Origin: Mactra quadrangularis
Taxonomy: Eukaryota > Mollusca > Bivalvia > Venerida > Mactridae
Length of the DNA stretch: 64,000 nt
Assembly (NCBI GenBank): GCA_025267735.1
Contig: CM046295.1
Coordinates: 9,323,270 to 9,387,269 of the forward strand
Reading direction: 5' to 3'
Notes under the pieces: model-generated
Databases searched by the model: none
What the model saw: the letters and a program-made list of their open reading frames with translations, nothing else
What the model was told of the DNA's origin: nothing
Part shown: in pieces, positions 36,549-47,587 of the stretch
How the letters are laid out: every line of letters begins with the position of its first letter
How positions within the stretch are numbered: position 1 is the stretch's first letter
Position numbers and translations under genes: made by a program

Positions 36549-37745
36549 ATACGCCCGTTTTGAAAAAACAGTCGTATTATGTTATGATGTCCGTCTGTGG
36601 ACAATTGCTTGTCCGGATGATAACTCAAGAAAGGATTCACCTAGGTTCCTCAAATTTTATGTGTGGATAGCCCTTAGGTGGAGGAAGTTCCCTATTGATT
36701 TTGAGACCCCAGGGTCAAAGGTCAAGGTCACTGGGACTTAAAATAGGTAAAACTTGTCCGGACAATAACTCAACAATGACTGTACCTAGGTTCACAAAAC
36801 TTTATGTAAGAGTAGGCTGTGTGTCAAGGATGTTTCCTATTGGTTTTGGGGTCAAAGGTCAAGGTCACAGGGGCATCATATTGAAAAACATTGTCCGGAC
36901 AATAACTTAACAACAATTGTACCTAGGTTAACCAAATTTTATGTGGATTAGCCCATTTGTCAAGGAGTAATGTGTTGATAGCTCTTTGGTAGAGGATGTT
37001 CCATCTTGATTTGGAGACCCCAGGGTCAAAAGTCAAAGTCACTGTAATTTAATTTATATTGAAACATTTTCCGGACAATAACTCAATAATGATTGTACCT
37101 AGGTTCACCAAATTTTATTTAAGGGTAGCCTAAATGTCTAGCACATGCCCCTTTGGTTTTAGGCCCCTGGGTCAAAGTTCATGGTCAAAAGGAAATCATG
37201 AGGAAAAACCTTGTCCAACAACCAACTTTATCTAAGATCACCAAATTTTATGTATCAATACTCTTTGGGTCAAGGGTGTGAACTTTTGGTTCTGAGGCCC
37301 CAGGGTCAAGGTCACTGGAAGTTTGTATAGGAAAACTTTGTGCTGGTGATAACTCAACCATGGCTGTCCCTAGGTTCTCAGAATCTTTGCTTTGGATAGC
37401 CTTCCAGTTAAGGATGGGACCTATTCCAGACCTTTTTTTCCTTATATAACAGGGGCCGTTTACAGGCGCCTTCCCCTCAAAAAATTTCTTTAAAATCATG
37501 CAGTTTTCCCCAAATTTGGAGTTTAACTTGGATTTTTTGTTCCCCTCCCTATGAAATTGCGATAAAATTTCCCCAAATGTTCTATATAAAAAAAGGCCCT
37601 AGGTCCCTTCCCCAAACAATGAAAAAAAGCCCTGTATTCTGAGATCCCGGGGTCATTGGTCATGGTCACAGGGACTTCATATGATATAGAACACAGCATG
37701 GACTGCACACGGGCGTTTAATGGTCCGCCCAGCGGAGCTCTTGTT
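36549..37745 (+). repeat. Dispersed element with about six 135-180-bp tandem units
   Basis: Units restart with versions of TTGTCCGGACAATAACTCAA at about 36610, 36753, 36890, 37068, 37208 and 37340. Each contains a CCTAGGTTCACCAAATTTTA-like and a GGTCAAAGGTCAAGGTCAC-like phrase. The left end TATACGCCCGTTTTG and right end CGGGCGTTTAATGGTCCGCC look like element termini. The AGGTCA half sites are part of the repeat and are not evidence of regulation. The element is interrupted by the MITE at 37427-37634. Confidence 0.7.
37427..37634. mobile_element. 208-bp MITE with 5-bp TSD, copy 2
   Basis: Ends CAGACCTTTTTTTCCTTAT and AATGAAAAAAAGCCCTG, flanked by TATTC on both sides (37422-37426 and 37635-37639). 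It is nearly identical to 25872-26079 and is inserted in the tandem-unit repeat. Confidence 0.8.
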
Positions 37746-38154
37746 AATAGTTAATACATATTATATAAAAGGGCCTACTTTTCTACTGGCCAATATTAAA
37801 ATTAGCATTTTGTTTCTTTAGACTTGTATAAATATTGAACATGAGTCTTTTAGGTGTATGTATTAGTATAAACCTATGTACAATATTATAGGAAAATTAT
37901 TAAGCAAATTTTGGTTAAACAAGTTGAATGTTTCTGTAGAGAAAACAAAATTGGGATGTCAAACAAGTTTTTATTTATTCAAAATATTCATAGTTTTCTA
38001 TCAGATGTAATACATCAACTACACTGTATCATATGTATTTGTTTTATGATAACATTTGTTCTTTTTTGTAAAAGTTGACCCTAACATACAGGACAGTGTT
38101 CCAAGATTATAATATATTATTGCATATGTTACTATAAATAGTAACAAAATCGAC
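37746..38154. other. Non-coding A/T-rich stretch
   Basis: Nothing is recognised. Confidence 0.4.
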
Positions 38155-38285
38155 GTGGAAGTGCGCCAATATAGCCTCAATGTGGGCAATACATTCCGGT
38201 ATTGAGCAAGTGTGCCAAAATATCGATATTTGGCCCACTTCCTAGTGTGCCAAAAATCGATATTGAGGCAACTTCCGGTCATTAC
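38155..38285. repeat. Inverted-repeat-rich block, ATCGATAT words
   Basis: AAGTGTGCCAAAATATCGAT and AGTGTGCCAAAAATCGATAT, with GAGGCAACTTCCGG, form overlapping inverted and direct repeats. The words AGTGTGCC and CGATAT recur in the hairpin at 38606-38747, so both belong to one family. Confidence 0.5.
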
Positions 38286-38605
38286 GCACCTGCAGTCCAA
38301 CAACCGCAGACTTTCCGCACGTGAAATTCGTACGTAATTAGCAACAAGAAGCTATAATATTCAATTTTACGACGTGTGTTTTTTTCAAAGTGAAAATAAA
38401 TAAGATAATCAACAATTTATCAAGACTTACGTTTTATAACAAGCGTTCATAAGATTCCGACGTTTCGACGTTGAATAAACAAAACAATACATGTGACGTA
38501 ACGTCAACGTGCAAAATAGCGCGGTACATCGAGAAAATGTATTTTTGTTGTAGAAAAGTCATCGTTTCATGAATTGGTCAACATATGCAATAAAAAGGTT
38601 ATGAA

Positions 38606-38747
38606 ACAGGGCAAGTGTGCCTTAAGTCGATATCGGCACACTTGCTTAGGCATTGGCCCTCGGGCTAAAGCCCTCGGGCCAATACCTAAGCAAGTGTGCC
38701 GATATCTTCCTTAAGGCACACTTGCCCTGTTTAATAACCTATACTTA
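38606..38747. repeat. Long hairpin with GC-rich tip
   Basis: Arms of about 62 bp pair with few mismatches around a TAAA loop near 38676. Outer arms CAGGGCAAGTGTGCC / GGCACACTTGCCCTG, inner arms GGCCCTCGGGC / GCCCTCGGGCC. Non-coding. Confidence 0.8.
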
Positions 38748-39123
38748 TTATTGTTAGGCCTAATAAATGCTTAGATATGAGCCGATTTCAGTTTGACATC
38801 AAGGGCATTGGTCATCATTTTTCTAACAAAATTGTGGTGTAGTTAAGTGGAAAATAACCAAGGTGGGTCAGAAAAAGCACATCCAAATGAGAATGATAGA
38901 ATGAAGTATACCAAGAAAAATACAAAAATATTTATGCAGCTTTCACACCATCTGTGACCGAGCAAATAACTCTCACTGAGACTTGAACTCAGATCTCTTC
39001 ATATAATAGAGATGAATCTCTAGTATGAAGTGTTTTACATTAAACTAAAAGAGTGTAACATTGCTGGTCTGAGATGTAATTGCTGCAAAAATAAAGCATT
39101 TATTTAATTTCAACTGTGCATAT
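38748..39123. other. Non-coding stretch
   Basis: It contains the minus-strand B-box-like GAGTTCAAGTCTC (about 38978-38990). Nothing else is recognised. Confidence 0.35.
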
Positions 39124-40013
39124 TAGGACTGGGATGTGTAAAAAATTGGACCCAGGTACCTGAGGCTGTATTACTTGTTGGTACCCGAGTACCAGCTGTT
39201 ATTAATAATGAGAGTTATTACTGCTACATGCTGGCACTTGCTATTGCTTATAAAATGGCAAGAACCAAGCTTCACCAAAAAGCCAAGTTTGGCAATTTTT
39301 CATACTTTTCGGTGTTAAACAAAAAGCTAAATGTAATATTAGTGACCGTGACTTTGAGTTACTGTGGTGGAGGTACCTCTTCCATGAAGAAACACCTCAA
39401 GTTTAAGCACACTATGAAGCTTCCTAAACGATCCGCTACAGTATTTATATTAGAACCAATCAGATTGATATCCCTCCACCCCCTTTCATGATGGTAATTT
39501 AAGAAAACAAGGCTAGGTTTTCAAAGTTGTCTGTTAAAAATAAATTATAGGTATACTATTCCACACAGAAAGAGTGTTTAGCATTGCAGGGCTTACTATC
39601 TCAAACCAGAGAGAACGTTTTGACCAGAGTTCAGCCGACACAGTTTAAGAATAAATGAAACAAATCCAGGTTACATGTCACCGAGCCTTCCAAAGTCTGT
39701 TAATCTACATTTATTAAGTCCAAGCTTGAAGTAGGTCTAAACATACCTACATGTACTGTAGTTCCGAGCCTTCCTTACCTCCACCAAGTCTGACAACCAG
39801 TAGGGAAAATGAGTCCTATTTATCGGTTCTATGTGAACATTTTTCTGCACAGTGAAAACTGATAGTGGGTAAGGTATATTTTAATTGCTGAAAAATCGAA
39901 GCTATTTCAATAGCAGGCGTTTTATTCTATGGGTACCTGGTAATAACTTTGTACCCAGGTAGTAGCCTTACCCGACCTGATACTCAGGTACTCAAGTACT
40001 CATTCCAGCCTTA
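39124..40013 (+). mobile_element. Internally deleted hAT element with transposase remnants
   Basis: Inverted ends TAGGACTGGGATG / CATTCCAGCCTTA are flanked by a worn 8-bp duplication (GTGCATAT at 39116-39123, ATACATAT at 40014-40021, 6 of 8 equal). Near 39330-39405 KCNI in one frame and SYCGGGTSSMKKHLKFKH in another make up a BED-type zinc finger split by a frameshift. At 39571-39648 RVFSIAGLTISNQRERF, running to a TAA stop, is the hAT C-terminal dimerisation motif. The central catalytic domain is absent, so this is a deletion derivative. The left and right ends also carry GGTACC/AGTACT-rich subterminal text. Confidence 0.75.
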
Positions 40014-40021
40014 ATACATAT

Positions 40022-41129
40022 ATACCATGAAATAATAGTTTCTCTGTGAGCTGATATAAATAATTAAGTTTTGTACCTGACATTACACTCATTCTTTACA
40101 ATGAATCGAAATTCCACTTTTTGGCCTAAAGCCTTGTTGTCATACTTTCTACTCAGCATGAGAGTCAAACTCATCTATAGACAATTTTTATAATCAAAAG
40201 AGAAACTAATGAATTTAACACAGGTCTGTTCCATAGGAAAAGTTGCTATAGACTGTTAAATAATCGTAGTACACACATAGGAATTATATATGATATAAAC
40301 TCTTGCCCCCCCCCCCCTTGAAAGCAGAGAATAAATAACATTCGATTAATACTATTAAGTAGATTAACTTCTTTAACTTATTCATATCTAGAACAATGTT
40401 GTGATAAAGGTTTGATGCCACATGAGATGAAAAAAAAATGTTAAAAAACGGCTTGTAAAGTCTTGGAAGCTAGAAGTTAGCAGAACTAGGCAGTCTAGGG
40501 CAGTCAGGGGAGTACGTACAATTCATCATATAACATCAAAATCCGAGTGATTTTCAAGTTACCTGCTCAGTCAACATCTTTTCCACTTCATTGTTAATTG
40601 TTACACGCGATTTAAATCACTTGTCATACGAAATGGCTGAGATATACAAGATATAATTCCCCTGCATGTCGTTTACCTTACACTGTTATGTTTACATTTT
40701 CTGTTTCTTGCCCTTACCGGAAGTTGGAGCTGATTGGCCATGGCGGCCAACAGTTATCCAATACAGTGCGCGGTCTAGATATATATTCTACGTCTATGTA
40801 CTGGGCATTCGTAGACATCACATAGAAATTTTGATAAGCATTTCTTGGTCAGAAAGCTTTTGGCTTCTGGAACGGATGGAAATGAAAATCTTAGTATATT
40901 TATTTTCTATTGCCATATCGGAGTATTTTTTATCATGGCAAGAGTTCATAGTCCTACATCAAGTACCATACAGAAACAGTGATAATCAAGCTTTTAGAAC
41001 TCACGTCTACGCAAAACGACACCAAGCAATAAAAGTTTTACTAGTAAAATAACCATAAATTAACGATTACCTATTCATTACTCATCTTCCCTAACGGTTA
41101 CGTGACGACATAATGATAACGTGTAGGCC
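40022..41129. other. Non-coding; includes inverted repeat partner 2
   Basis: A poly-C run lies at about 40307-40317, and a diverged copy of the 54-bp repeat near 40439. 40690-40810 is the inverted partner of 35105-35225. A 128-codon open frame (40666-41052, plus) runs across the repeat, has no recognisable domain and is not called. Confidence 0.45.
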
Positions 41130-44110
41130 CGGGCGCACGATTTACCGCATACTCCAAATACTTACCGCATACTTCGCACACTCGCGTTAAAATCCAAAAT
41201 ACTCTCGCAGACTATTATAATTCTCATACAATGATACTTAATAACTTAAAAACACTTCGTAGAATATTAATAACCAATCATAATGAGATTTTCTTCGAAA
41301 AGTTTTTTTAAATGGAAGAAATTTGCCTATAATGACGCACACTGTCGTATTTTTCGTTTAAGAAAAACATATTCTTACAAATTCTCCTTAACACTCGCTT
41401 AATTCTTATACAATGACACTTAGATATAATTTTAAACACTTGTTATAATATTAATTGATACTTGGAATGTGATTTTTGTTCGAGCAATTTACTTTAATGG
41501 ATAATCATTGTCTCAAAATTGCGTGCACTATCATATTTTTACAAAGTATACAACCTTAAACAAACTCTAACTATAACTCTGAAATACTTAATTGATTCTT
41601 AAAAGTGACACTAAGATATTTATAAAAACATCTTTTCAAATATCACTTGATATCCATAAAATGATTTTTCTTTAGAATTATTGACTTTGCATGCACGAAA
41701 CTTGCCTCAAAATAACGAACGCTGGTGTATTTTTACGTTAAAGACAATAAAACGCTTACCAAACTTCCACACACTTCCTTCATTCTCATACAATAACACT
41801 TAGAAATTATAAATACACTCGTTAATATATCGATTGACGCAAAAATGGGAGTTTAGTTAGGAATTTTGACTTGTGTACATGCAATTTGCCTCGATATAAC
41901 GAACCGCACACTCCGCATACTCGCGTAAAAATCAATTTACTCTCACACACTCCTTTAATTCTCATACAATGATACATAAATATTTATAAAACACTTGTTA
42001 GAATATTATAAGATACTCAGAATGAGATTTTTGTTTGAAACGTTGACTTTATTATTAACAACGTACACTGTCATATTTTCGCGTAGAGGACAACCTTAAC
42101 CCTCTTACATACTCCCTTGATTCATATACAATGAACCTAGGATATCTATATAACATTGTATGAATATTTATTTAACTTATCATGTAATATTTGTTCCCAA
42201 TGGTTACTTTGATAGATAACGTTTAATAAATAACGAACACGGTCGTACGAATGCAAAAAGAAATTCTCTGAAATACTCCCTTGATTCTGATAGTAATACG
42301 TAGGAGGTTAGATAGTAATATTACAATATTACAATTGTTTAAGTATAGACTAATATTTTTTCTAAATAGAAATGTTTAATTACTTATTATTCTTGAAATT
42401 ACACACATAACCGAATATAAGGTTTTGCGTATGCCTCCATTATATTCTTTAACTCCGCCTAAGTCACATGACCAATTTGCGCCACCTACCAATATGAAGC
42501 CCCGCCCCCTAATTGAGAGTAAATTTACTTTATTTTTGTTCAAAATATCGGCACAAATGGACAGATTTGTCTCAATGAAGCGTCTATTCGTGTAAAATTA
42601 ACAAATTAATTGTTTAAATATCTAATGAACCCACAATGGGATATTTGTTCGAAATGTTGATTTCAGTACATGCAATTTGCCTCAAAATAACGAACATCGC
42701 CGTAATTTTACATAAAAGAGAAATATTTTTACAAATATTTCTGCACACTCCTTTATATCTCATACAATGACACTAATATATTTATAAAACATTTGTTTTA
42801 ATATCTGTAGATACCCATTATATGATTTTTGTTCTAAATATTGACTTTAATAGATGAAAATTTCCTCAAAATAACGAACATCGCCGTATTTTTTTAATAA
42901 AAGGGAAACAATCTATAACTTTAACTGTAAAATACTCTATTGATTCTTAAAAGTGACATTAAGATATTTATAAAAACATCTTTTCAAATATCACTTGATA
43001 CCCATAAAATGATTTTTCTTAGAATTATTGACTTTGCATACACGAAATTTGCCTCAAAATAACGAACGTTGGTGTATTTTTACGTTAAAGATAATAAAAA
43101 CGCTTACAAAACTTCCACATATTTCCTTCATTTTCATACAATAACACTTAGAAATTATAAATACGCTTGTTAAAATATATATTGACACAAAAAATATAAG
43201 TTTTGTTCGAAATTTTGACTTAATATGTACATGAAATTTGCCTCGATATGACGAACCGCACACTCCGCATACTCGCGTAAAAATCCAATTACTCTCACAC
43301 ACTCTCACACACTCCTTTAATTCTCATACAATGATACTTAAATATTTATAAAACTCTTGTAAGAATATTATTAGATACTCAGAATGAGATTTTTGTTCGA
43401 AAACTTGACTTTATTTGAGGAAATTTGATTCAAAATAACGTACATTGTCGTATTTCCTCGTATTTGAAAAACACATTCTTACAAATTCTCCTTAACACTC
43501 GCTTAAATCTTATACAATGACATTTATATATAGGTTAAACACTTTTTACAATATTAACTGATACTTAAGAATGTGATTTTTGTTTGAAACGTTGACTTTA
43601 ATGGATGAACTTTGTCTCAGAACAACGTACACTGTCATATTTTCGCGTAGAGGACACCCTTTACTCTCTTAAATACTCCCTTGATTCATATACAATAAAC
43701 CTGTGATATTTATATAACATTGTATGAATATTTATTTTACTTATTATGAAATATTAGTTCACAATGGTTACTTTAATAGATAACGTTTAATAAATAACGA
43801 ACGCGGTCGTACGATTGCAAAAAGAAAATAAAATTCTCTGAAATACTCCCTTGATTCTAATAGTAATACGTAGGAGGTTAGATAGTAATATTACAATATT
43901 ACAATTGTTTAAGTATGGACTAATATTTTTTTTAATAGAAATGTTTAATTACTAATTATTCTTAAAATAACACACATAACCGAATATAAGGTTTTGCGTA
44001 TATCTCCATTATATTCTTAAACTCCGCCTAAGTCACATGACCAATTTGCGCCACCTACCAATTTGAAGCCCCGCCCCCTAATTGAGAGTAAATTTAATTT
44101 ATTTTTGTTT
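41130..44110 (-). repeat. Satellite cluster, left (inverted orientation)
   Basis: About 15 monomers of roughly 185 bp, recognised by variants of TTTGCCTCAAAATAACGAAC and TCTCATACAATGATACTTA. They are interrupted by two GC-rich blocks (42451-42519 and 44020-44088, with GTCACATGACC and CCCCGCCCCCTAATTGAG) that are 1569 bp apart. The reverse complement of the monomer matches the cluster at 59146-64000. Open frames inside are short and inconsistent, so it is treated as non-coding. Confidence 0.85.
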
Positions 44111-44944
44111 AAAATATCGGCATAAATGGACAGATTTGATTCTTATGCATACTAATACATGTGTTGGCCTATGATTTCAAAACCACAGGGGTTGCCGTCA
44201 TAAATGTTCCCTATGTTGGACCCCTATATGTGCATGTTATCTACAAATAGATACACTCGCTACAGGAGTGGATCCTAATCTTGGCAGGGAGTCCACCGCT
44301 ACCGAAAATAATATACATGTGCTATGTGATTTATGATCAGATAAGATCAAGATATATACAACTGAACGATATGTGATGTAGAAGTAATAAAATGTCATCG
44401 TAAAGTTTTTGGAACCAGACAGGACTGCAACATTGGATCGCTTTAATAAAGGAAATGTTAAAGTATAAGTGACGCCTGCTTAGTGCCATAAATCAAGTGA
44501 GAACACCGGTAACAATAACCTCCTTAACATCGTCAATTACGTATGTTATATCCAGTTATATAGTTCCATGCTAATGAATATTTCGTCTGAGATTACAATT
44601 ATTTTAGTCATTCTCAGGCATCAGATATATACACACGTATGGTCATTAACGTATTCTTTATACAATAAAATACTAACTTGAGTAATTATTTCATTCAGTC
44701 AGGGATTGTTACAATAAAATATAATAAAAGTTTCTTGTCTCTACATTTTATTACAGTATACATATTAACAAACAATACAATAACACAATGAAATATCTCT
44801 TTCTCCCCCCTCACTCGACCCCAATCGCCCCCTCTCTGTACACTATCTCTCACTGTCCACTCTTACCCTCTCCCACACATCACATTCTCTTTGTCTAACT
44901 CACTCACACACACATGCCTTTTACACTTCCATTACATCAACTGT
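44111..44944. other. Non-coding; putative poly(A) signal of the SGNH gene
   Basis: AATAAA on the minus strand (44747-44752) lies about 195 bp past the stop of the SGNH-like exon. A C/T-rich tract at 44803-44890 follows the stop. Otherwise nothing is recognised. Confidence 0.4.
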
Positions 44945-45159
44945 CTAAACTGTCTTCTTAAACGTTCTCATTACAAGTCTCTTTAGCTTTTTGTTCCCTT
45001 GGTTGTTTAGATGTACCCAATCCGTTGATATATGGGTGGGATACTTCATCTCCCTCCCATCAACAAAATCCTCACGTAACTTTTTCTTCATCCTTTCATT
45101 GATAGAGTTCTTCATCTTTTTGAAGATATCTTCAGTCAGATATCTGTCTCTGAATTTAC
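44945..45159 (-). CDS. SGNH/GDSL-like hydrolase, last exon
   Basis: The exon follows an acceptor TTCGTTATAG on the minus strand and runs to TAG at 44945. It reads GKFRDRYLTEDIFKKMKN, continues with EDFVDGREMKYP, then STDWVHLNNQGNKKL. The D-x-V-H-L-N segment is the block that carries the catalytic Asp and His in SGNH esterase/lipase-fold proteins. The two-base start phase joins exactly to the exon at 46469-46608, giving SICQRGKFRD. Mollusc genomes have many proteins of this type in which ILGGND is followed by ICQRG-like text and then a DxVHL block. The C-terminus is basic (KKLKRLVMRTFKKTV). The substrate is unknown. The frame is fully open, so it may be functional. Confidence 0.7.
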
Positions 45160-45360
45160 CTATAACGAAATATGACATGATATCAGTTCAACAATGATGG
45201 AATGAGTTTTATTATGTATGTAAGTTATGAAGATTGTGCTACCCGTATTGCGCTAAGAACATCTTACAGTTATATAACAAAAACAGTTCATCTTAATTAG
45301 TATTGTATCTAAAAATCGCTGACAGAAAATTGACATAAATGCCAAACTTTCTTGAAAGGA

Positions 45361-45455
45361 TATTTCTTCCCGGCTCCGTGTGAGATTCGAACCCAGACTC
45401 ATTCCATGCACTTGATTCACTATCCCGACGCTATGCCAACTGCTCTATCGAATCG
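45361..45455 (-). mobile_element. tRNA-derived SINE head
   Basis: The minus strand reads GATAGAGCAGTTGGCATAGC (A box) and GGGTTCGAATCTC (B box) with tRNA spacing. The acceptor ends do not pair. It lies in the intron of the SGNH-like gene. Confidence 0.5.
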
Positions 45456-46118
45456 GTTGTATGGTTTTTTTATGAAAGGATGAACATGTACGTGTTTAGT
45501 ATGCAAAGAAAAACGTCGGATAATAGCACACTGACACCATAAGAAGTTAAAAAAAATACGCACATCGCTAATTTGTCTACTTTCTCATTCCAAGAGTCTA
45601 GTCGGGTTACGGTCGGTATTATGCTAAGCGCTAACTCGTGTTTGACAAACTTAAGTAATTTCACAAAATAACACAATGTTTTACAATAATAAACAATGCA
45701 GTAAATATATTCTATGGGAAAACAGCATCGTAAAATGAAACATAAGTCTGAATTACTTATGGCATGAATCTCTATTCACAATCTTTTAGTTTTATAATTT
45801 CAGTTTAATGATTTTAGTTAATACAACGTATCTATCGTTTATTGCACGTCAAGTTTAATTTTATAAATGGCGCAATTATGTTAATAACGACACATCATAT
45901 TTGTTAGTAAAAGGAAATACAACATTTTTTTTTAAATTAAGATATCAATAACCTATTGACGCATTTAAAAATTCCGGGATGGAATGGCTTTACTGTTACC
46001 ACAGTCTTAAAGATAATGCATAATAAAGTCAGCTGGAAATAACACGCATATCTTAAAAAATTTCTTTCACAAACGTTGCATAATTAACAGAATTATAATA
46101 ACAAAGTGAATTTAAGGG

Positions 46119-46308
46119 TCAGATGAATTTTAAGTAGGTGGTTGTTCCGATCACAAGATCATCGTACTGAACAAACGTATATTGAAAATTCAATTCAAGT
46201 TTTGGTTCATGAAAGCGGCGTATTATCAATAGCTTGTGATAGCTCAAAACTAAGCTGTAGATTCGATATCCAACATTAACGTAACACATTTTGCTTCTAC
46301 TTCCTGGT
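46119..46308 (-). CDS. Possible alternative last exon of the SGNH-like gene
   Basis: After an acceptor-like TTCATTTCAG on the minus strand, 62 codons are open to a TGA (ETPGSRSKMCYVNVGYRIYS onward, ending TTTYLKFI). The phase matches the donor at 46469, so splicing would extend SICQR with this tail instead of the VHLN exon, which would remove the catalytic His. It has no recognised motif, and chance openness is possible. Confidence 0.2.
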
Positions 46309-46468
46309 GTCTCTGAAATGAATTTGTACCAACTTTTACTAATATGGCATATCATATTTGTTTTGATTTTATCCACGCTTTCAGCTCCCTGTAACATAGT
46401 GCGTAAAGTGAAAATCTGCTATCATTTGCATATGATTATACATTGTATATATAAACAGTATATATTAC

Positions 46469-46608
46469 CTCTCTGACATATTGACAGGAAAAACACCCTT
46501 TCTGTGCCACACCATTTTATTTCTTCAATGATTTTCAAATTCTCAGCAATCGTTGCTGGTGATGAGTCAGAATGAATGTCATTACCTCCAAGAATCATGA
46601 ATACATAT
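46469..46608 (-). CDS. SGNH/GDSL-like hydrolase, internal exon
   Basis: An acceptor TTTATATTTCAG and a donor AGAGAG followed by GTAATA bound a 140-base exon reading YVFMILGGNDIHSDSSPATI, continuing to EEIKWCGTERVFFLSICQR. GGND is SGNH block III, whose Asn helps form the oxyanion hole. Phase 1 at the donor fits the last exon (44945-45159). The acceptor phase requires an upstream exon that should carry block I (GDS). I could not find that exon between here and the window end, so the gene is partial in this annotation. The intron to the last exon is about 1.3 kb and contains a SINE. Confidence 0.7.
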
Positions 46609-46778
46609 CTGAAATATAAAAAATATCATTATTATTTCACTATGGTACCAGTGTTATAGTGATGAAGCATGCTTATCATCCCGAAACAAGACATATTATA
46701 GGTTCCGTTCAAAGCTATCTAAACCGGTGTTTTAATATTTGTTTTACATATTTTAAAGTTATTAGCGTATGTCTAGTA

Positions 46779-46818
46779 ACTCTAGGTGACGTCAAAATAT
46801 TTTGACGTCACCTAGAGT
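46779..46818. promoter_or_regulatory. Perfect 40-bp palindrome with two CRE octamers
   Basis: The half-site ACTCTAGGTGACGTCAAAAT is followed directly by its exact reverse complement with no spacer. It contains TGACGTCA at 46787-46794 and 46803-46810. A third TGACGTCA lies nearby at about 46843. It is 171 bp upstream of the SGNH-like internal exon, inside its intron or 5' region. Confidence 0.7.
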
Positions 46819-47497
46819 GTCGCCCCTTTAATTTCAACGTCATGACGTCATAAAGACGTTACCATGTTAACAATGTCATATTTCTTTCTAACCTCTTGAA
46901 GACCATGTAGAAACCGGTAGAGTTTTATAAGAAATTAAAAATCATATAGTTTCAGCTTGTAATCAATTATATTTTCACTTATCATGTTATAACACATTAA
47001 AAATTCGCTCAAGCAAAATGTACATATACATGTAGTCGTCAAAGCAATCCTTTAGTTTCACTATTCTTAATATTGTGAATGCACAATAAACTCATTAAAT
47101 CTCATGATCTTATAAGTATGCTAATTGTTGCGTATTCATACAGGGGCGTAGCAAGGGCTTCTTGATGTGTTGGCAAAATTCTAGGACAAGTCCCCACTGA
47201 ATTTTTGTTTCTGTAGATCATCTCAGGAGCGTTTTGACGACTATTCAAATCATCGGGGGTTTGCATAATTCATTCCGGGAACAATATTTACAAACAGCGT
47301 TTACAGAATTATGTTGATAGGAATCAGAGAAACAACGAATTCAAACCGTTAACTCGACTCGCAAAAGACATTTCCCAATGAAAAATAAGTATTTGACATA
47401 AGGTTACTTTCAGCAGAAGTATAATGCTTATAAATAATACTATTTATATGCAATACGCTCGAAAATTGGCATTGACGCCGCACATGAAATCGAACTA
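46819..47497. other. Non-coding stretch
   Basis: CAGGGGCGTAGCAAGG at about 47142 resembles a transposon end. No gene is seen. Confidence 0.35.
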
Positions 47498-47585
47498 AAA
47501 TTTTGAAACATCACTCATTGTCTTTACGATCGTAAATCTGTTTGCTAGATTAGATAAATCGCAGGGAATGACCGATGAGTTATGT
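47498..47585. repeat. Long terminal-type inverted repeat, left
   Basis: AATTTTGAAACATCACTCAT, followed by GATCGTAAATCTGTTTGCTA and AGATTAGATAAATCGCAGGG, is matched in inverted form at 54965-55050. The first half is also an arm of the foldback at 17725-17832. Confidence 0.6.
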
Positions 47586-47587
47586 GT

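Noticed and set aside
36549..37745. Nuclear-receptor response elements (AGGTCA repeats)
   Set aside because: The words occur once per tandem unit of a dispersed repeat and so follow from the repeat.
40666..41052. 128-codon open frame on the plus strand
   Set aside because: It runs through the inverted repeat at 40690-40810, shows no motif and has no splice or homology support.
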